Source: Syntrophaceae bacterium (lineage in GTDB: Bacteria; Desulfobacterota; Syntrophia; Syntrophales; PHBD01). From it: a stretch of 64,000 nt of DNA. Location of the stretch: NCBI GenBank assembly GCA_013177825.1, contig JABLXX010000001.1:144936-208935 (forward strand), given 5' to 3'. The position numbers and the translations under genes are program-made. Each line of letters opens with the position of its first letter. Within the stretch, counting starts at the first letter, position 1. The notes beneath the pieces were generated by a model. It did no database searches, had not been told where the DNA came from, and saw only the letters and a program-made list of their open reading frames with translations. This document shows positions 61,842 through 64,000 of this stretch, piece after piece.

Positions 61842-62630
61842 ATGAACCCGGCATCGGAAGATAAAACGATTCTCCTGGAGAAACGAAACAGCATCGCCGT
61901 CCTGACGCTGAACCGTCCCCATGAAATGAATGCCCTGTCCGCCGAAATGCGCCGGGAGTTGATGGAAGCGCTGCTTCTCCTGGAAGACGACGGTGATGTT
62001 CGTGCAGTTGTTCTGACCGGGGGCGAGTACGTTTTCTCCGCGGGCATGGACATCAAGGAAATGTCCGGAATTCCCGATGATCGGATCGATGAGTATTTCC
62101 GGTCCATGGTTTGTTATCTTTCCAAGATCTACACATTCCGCAAGCCCGTGGTCGCCGCTGTCGGTGGAATCGCCCTCGGCGGAGGATTCAATTTGGCCGT
62201 TGTCTGCGACATCATCATCGCTTCCGAAAGCGCCATTTTCGGCCACCCCGAACTGAAATTCGGACTGAATCCGCTTTTTGGACCGCTCATGCAACTGGTC
62301 GGTATGGCAAAGGCAAAGGAAATCACCATGCTGGGAGAGCCGATCGGCGCCCGGGAGGCCCTTCGCATCGGCCTGATCAACAAGGTGGCTCCTCCGGACA
62401 ACTTCATGAAGGAGGCCGTAGCCATGGCGGAGGAGTTGGCGAAGCGCTCACCCAGTGCTCTGGAAGCCGTAAAAAAACTGTCCGATGTCGTGCCTCGCCT
62501 TGACAAGACGACAGCCTTGGAGCTTGAGTTCGTCTCCAGCGCAATGCTGTTCTCCACTCCCGAACGCAAAGTATTGATGAACGAGTTCATCATGAATCAA
62601 TTCCTTCACAAAATGCACAAGCCCTCCTGA
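61842..62630 (+). CDS. Crotonase-fold (enoyl-CoA hydratase/isomerase) protein with altered active site
   Basis: A 262-residue crotonase-fold protein: the CoA-binding loop GGEYVFSAGMDIKEM and the oxyanion region AAVGGIALGGGFNLAVVCD are present. In true hydratases the GGGC-E-L segment carries the first catalytic Glu (Glu144 in rat crotonase); here it is Asn (GGGFNLA). The second, in GHPELKFGL, is kept. The usual GAGGTQR element reads NPLFGPLMQL. It is therefore probably not a classic hydratase; isomerase, hydrolase or decarboxylase activity is possible. Thirty bp after sppA. Confidence 0.85.
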   Translation: MNPASEDKTILLEKRNSIAVLTLNRPHEMNALSAEMRRELMEALLLLEDDGDVRAVVLTGGEYVFSAGMDIKEMSGIPDDRIDEYFRSMVCYLSKIYTFRKPVVAAVGGIALGGGFNLAVVCDIIIASESAIFGHPELKFGLNPLFGPLMQLVGMAKAKEITMLGEPIGAREALRIGLINKVAPPDNFMKEAVAMAEELAKRSPSALEAVKKLSDVVPRLDKTTALELEFVSSAMLFSTPERKVLMNEFIMNQFLHKMHKPS

Positions 62631-62683
62631 CCCGATGGGCCCGCCAACGCCCGAATCTCCTCGCTTCCCGCACAACAATTACT

Positions 62684-62710
62684 TTGACAATCCCGATTTC
62701 CTGATATAGA
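62684..62710 (+). promoter_or_regulatory. Candidate promoter of the homoserine dehydrogenase gene
   Basis: A perfect TTGACA (62684-62689) and TATAGA (62705-62710) are separated by 15 bp, somewhat short; TAGAAA at 17-bp spacing is an alternative -10. The start codon is at 62787. Confidence 0.45.
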
Positions 62711-62786
62711 AAAAACGGATTCGCAAAGCCCCGTCCATTCGGCAATCAGCATGGATTTCACGAATTTCCGGGAAAGGGATCGACGT

Positions 62787-64000
62787 ATGAAAACCATATC
62801 ACTCGGACTGATCGGTTTCGGCACCGTTGGTACCGGAGTGGTCAGAATCCTTAAGGAAAGCGGGGATATGCTGTCCAGGAGGCTGGGAGCGCAGATTGTC
62901 CTCAAGAAGATTGCAGATCTCGATGTTGAGAGTCGGCGAGCAGCCTCCGTGGAAAGAAACCTTTTGACGACCGATGCGGGAGATATCCTGTCCGACCCGG
63001 ATATCGACATCGTCATCGAACTCATCGGAGGATATGAACCGGCCCGGACATTCATTCTCCAGGCTTTAAAAAACGGGAAGCACGTCGTGACCGCCAACAA
63101 GGCGCTCCTGGCCACTCATGGGGACGAGATCTTTCGGGCCGCTGAGACTGCAAAAGTGGATATCGGCTTCGAGGCCAGTGTCGGGGGAACAATCCCCATT
63201 ATCAAGACACTCAAGGAATCGCTTGTGGCGAACCGGATCCAGTCGATCCTGGGAATCATGAACGGCACCTCCAACTTTATTCTGACGAAGATGACCGACG
63301 AGGGAAAGGCATTCGACGTCGTCCTGCGGGAGGCCCAGGCCCTTGGATTTGCCGAAGCGGATCCGACCTTTGACATCGAAGGAATCGATACGGCTCACAA
63401 ACTGGCAATTACCCTTTCCCTCGCATACGGCAAGCGGGTCAATCTCGGTGACCTTTACAGGGAGGGAATCACCCGGATCAGCGAACAGGACATTGAGTTT
63501 GCCCGCGAACTCGGCTACCGGATCAAGCTTCTGGCCATCGCTATCCAGCGGGGGCAGGCCGTGGAAGCGCGGATCCATCCCACAATGATTCCATCGAATC
63601 ATCTGCTGGCCAACGTGAACGGGAATTTCAACGCCTTCCATATCGTGGGGGACGCGGCGGACTCTGTTTTTCTCTATGGGCAGGGGGCGGGCATGATGCC
63701 GACGGCCAGCGCCGTCATAGGGGATGTCGTGGACATCTCCCGCGAAATCCTGAAAGGCACCTCCTGCAGAGTTCCCCACCGGACCCTCGGAGAAGAGTTC
63801 CTGGAGGATATTTGCCTGGTCCCCTTTGACGAGATGACGACGAACTACTACTTTCGCTTCACAGCCGCCGATCGTGCTGGAGTCCTTTCAAAGATCTCCG
63901 GCATCCTGGGTGAAAAGAATATCAGCATCGCCTCCGTTATCCAGAAAGGGAAAAAGCAAGGCGGGGCCGTACCGGTCGTGATGACGACATACAAGGCCAG
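62787..64000 (+). CDS. hom: Homoserine dehydrogenase (3' end outside the window)
   Basis: The frame is open from the ATG at 62787 to the window edge (404 codons, no stop). The NAD(P)-binding start is ISLGLIGFGTVGTGVV; the catalytic domain has NGTSNFILTKMTDEG, AQALGFAEADPTFDIEG and DTAHKLAITLSLAYG. An ACT domain begins near residue 350 (YYFRFTAADRAGVLSKISG, then NISIASVIQKG) and would bind threonine for feedback. It reduces aspartate-semialdehyde to homoserine on the path to threonine and methionine. GGAAAGGGAT precedes the start. Confidence 0.95.
   Translation, partial: MKTISLGLIGFGTVGTGVVRILKESGDMLSRRLGAQIVLKKIADLDVESRRAASVERNLLTTDAGDILSDPDIDIVIELIGGYEPARTFILQALKNGKHVVTANKALLATHGDEIFRAAETAKVDIGFEASVGGTIPIIKTLKESLVANRIQSILGIMNGTSNFILTKMTDEGKAFDVVLREAQALGFAEADPTFDIEGIDTAHKLAITLSLAYGKRVNLGDLYREGITRISEQDIEFARELGYRIKLLAIAIQRGQAVEARIHPTMIPSNHLLANVNGNFNAFHIVGDAADSVFLYGQGAGMMPTASAVIGDVVDISREILKGTSCRVPHRTLGEEFLEDICLVPFDEMTTNYYFRFTAADRAGVLSKISGILGEKNISIASVIQKGKKQGGAVPVVMTTYKA

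Noticed and set aside
1..64000. CRISPR arrays and rRNA genes
   Set aside because: No regularly spaced repeats and no rRNA-like stretches were noticed.

Overview
The window reads as the chromosome of an anaerobic bacterium of the former Deltaproteobacteria, most likely Syntrophales/Syntrophus-like (inference from gene content and style: many PAS, HD-GYP and hybrid sensor proteins, DUF362 and multi-cysteine 4Fe-4S proteins, a class III type PhaC, a Tat-exported molybdoenzyme, and a cmk-rpsA-sppA housekeeping block). Most of the window is moderately GC-rich. Two stretches look AT-richer by eye: about 18.7-19.7 kb and about 46.7-56.2 kb.

Region 1 (1 to about 15.4 kb) is a decaying integrated element. 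It starts at the 3' half of a tRNA-Leu(UAA) gene, which is an attachment site. A P4-type tyrosine integrase, an AlpA-like regulator and a phage replication module follow. Next come a tail-fibre-like protein, an M41-like metallopeptidase with a partner, a Nu1-like protein, a tape measure protein, and then degraded tail DNA carrying four minus-strand cargo genes. Terminase large subunit, portal and capsid genes are missing. Similar GGGGTACAT/GGGGGTAT repeats lie near 240 and 15319 and probably mark its ends.

Region 2 (15.6-20.3 kb) holds a small membrane protein, an exported amidohydrolase, a 52-residue membrane protein, an intact IS1595-family element (17758-18679), an AT-rich pair of unknown genes clipped by that IS, and a poorly coding stretch.

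Region 3 (20.3-25.1 kb) is a molybdoenzyme locus: a ModE-like regulator, a structured leader, a Tat-exported molybdopterin oxidoreductase, its four-cluster ferredoxin subunit and a TorD-type chaperone. No membrane quinol subunit is present.

Region 4 (25.4-43.2 kb) is signalling and envelope. It has two tandem REC-PAS-HD-GYP proteins, a minus-strand pair of a PhaC-like enzyme and a secreted CBM-TPR-CHAT protein, a divergent RelA/SpoT-like protein, an FKBP, a GT51 transglycosylase, a cyclic-nucleotide-binding protein, a multi-PAS hybrid kinase and a serine-rich unknown.

Region 5 (43.6-46.5 kb) has a small DUF6812-like protein, a ferredoxin-like protein, a TrpF-like protein lacking the usual cysteine, and a thioesterase.

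Region 6 (46.5-56.2 kb) is the most interesting. It is a synthase-dependent exopolysaccharide locus related to PNAG/PGA systems. Its gene order is TPR-glycosidase, PgaB/IcaB-type Tat lipoprotein deacetylase, GH16 lipoprotein, membrane HEAT-repeat protein, processive GT2 synthase and TPR beta-barrel export protein. There is no PgaD, and the HEAT gene overlaps the synthase gene by 4 bp. I know of no described system with this composition.

Region 7 (56.2-64 kb) is housekeeping: DUF362 ferredoxin, DUF2889, VanZ-like, cmk, rpsA, sppA, a crotonase-fold protein with one catalytic glutamate replaced, and the start of homoserine dehydrogenase, which runs off the window.
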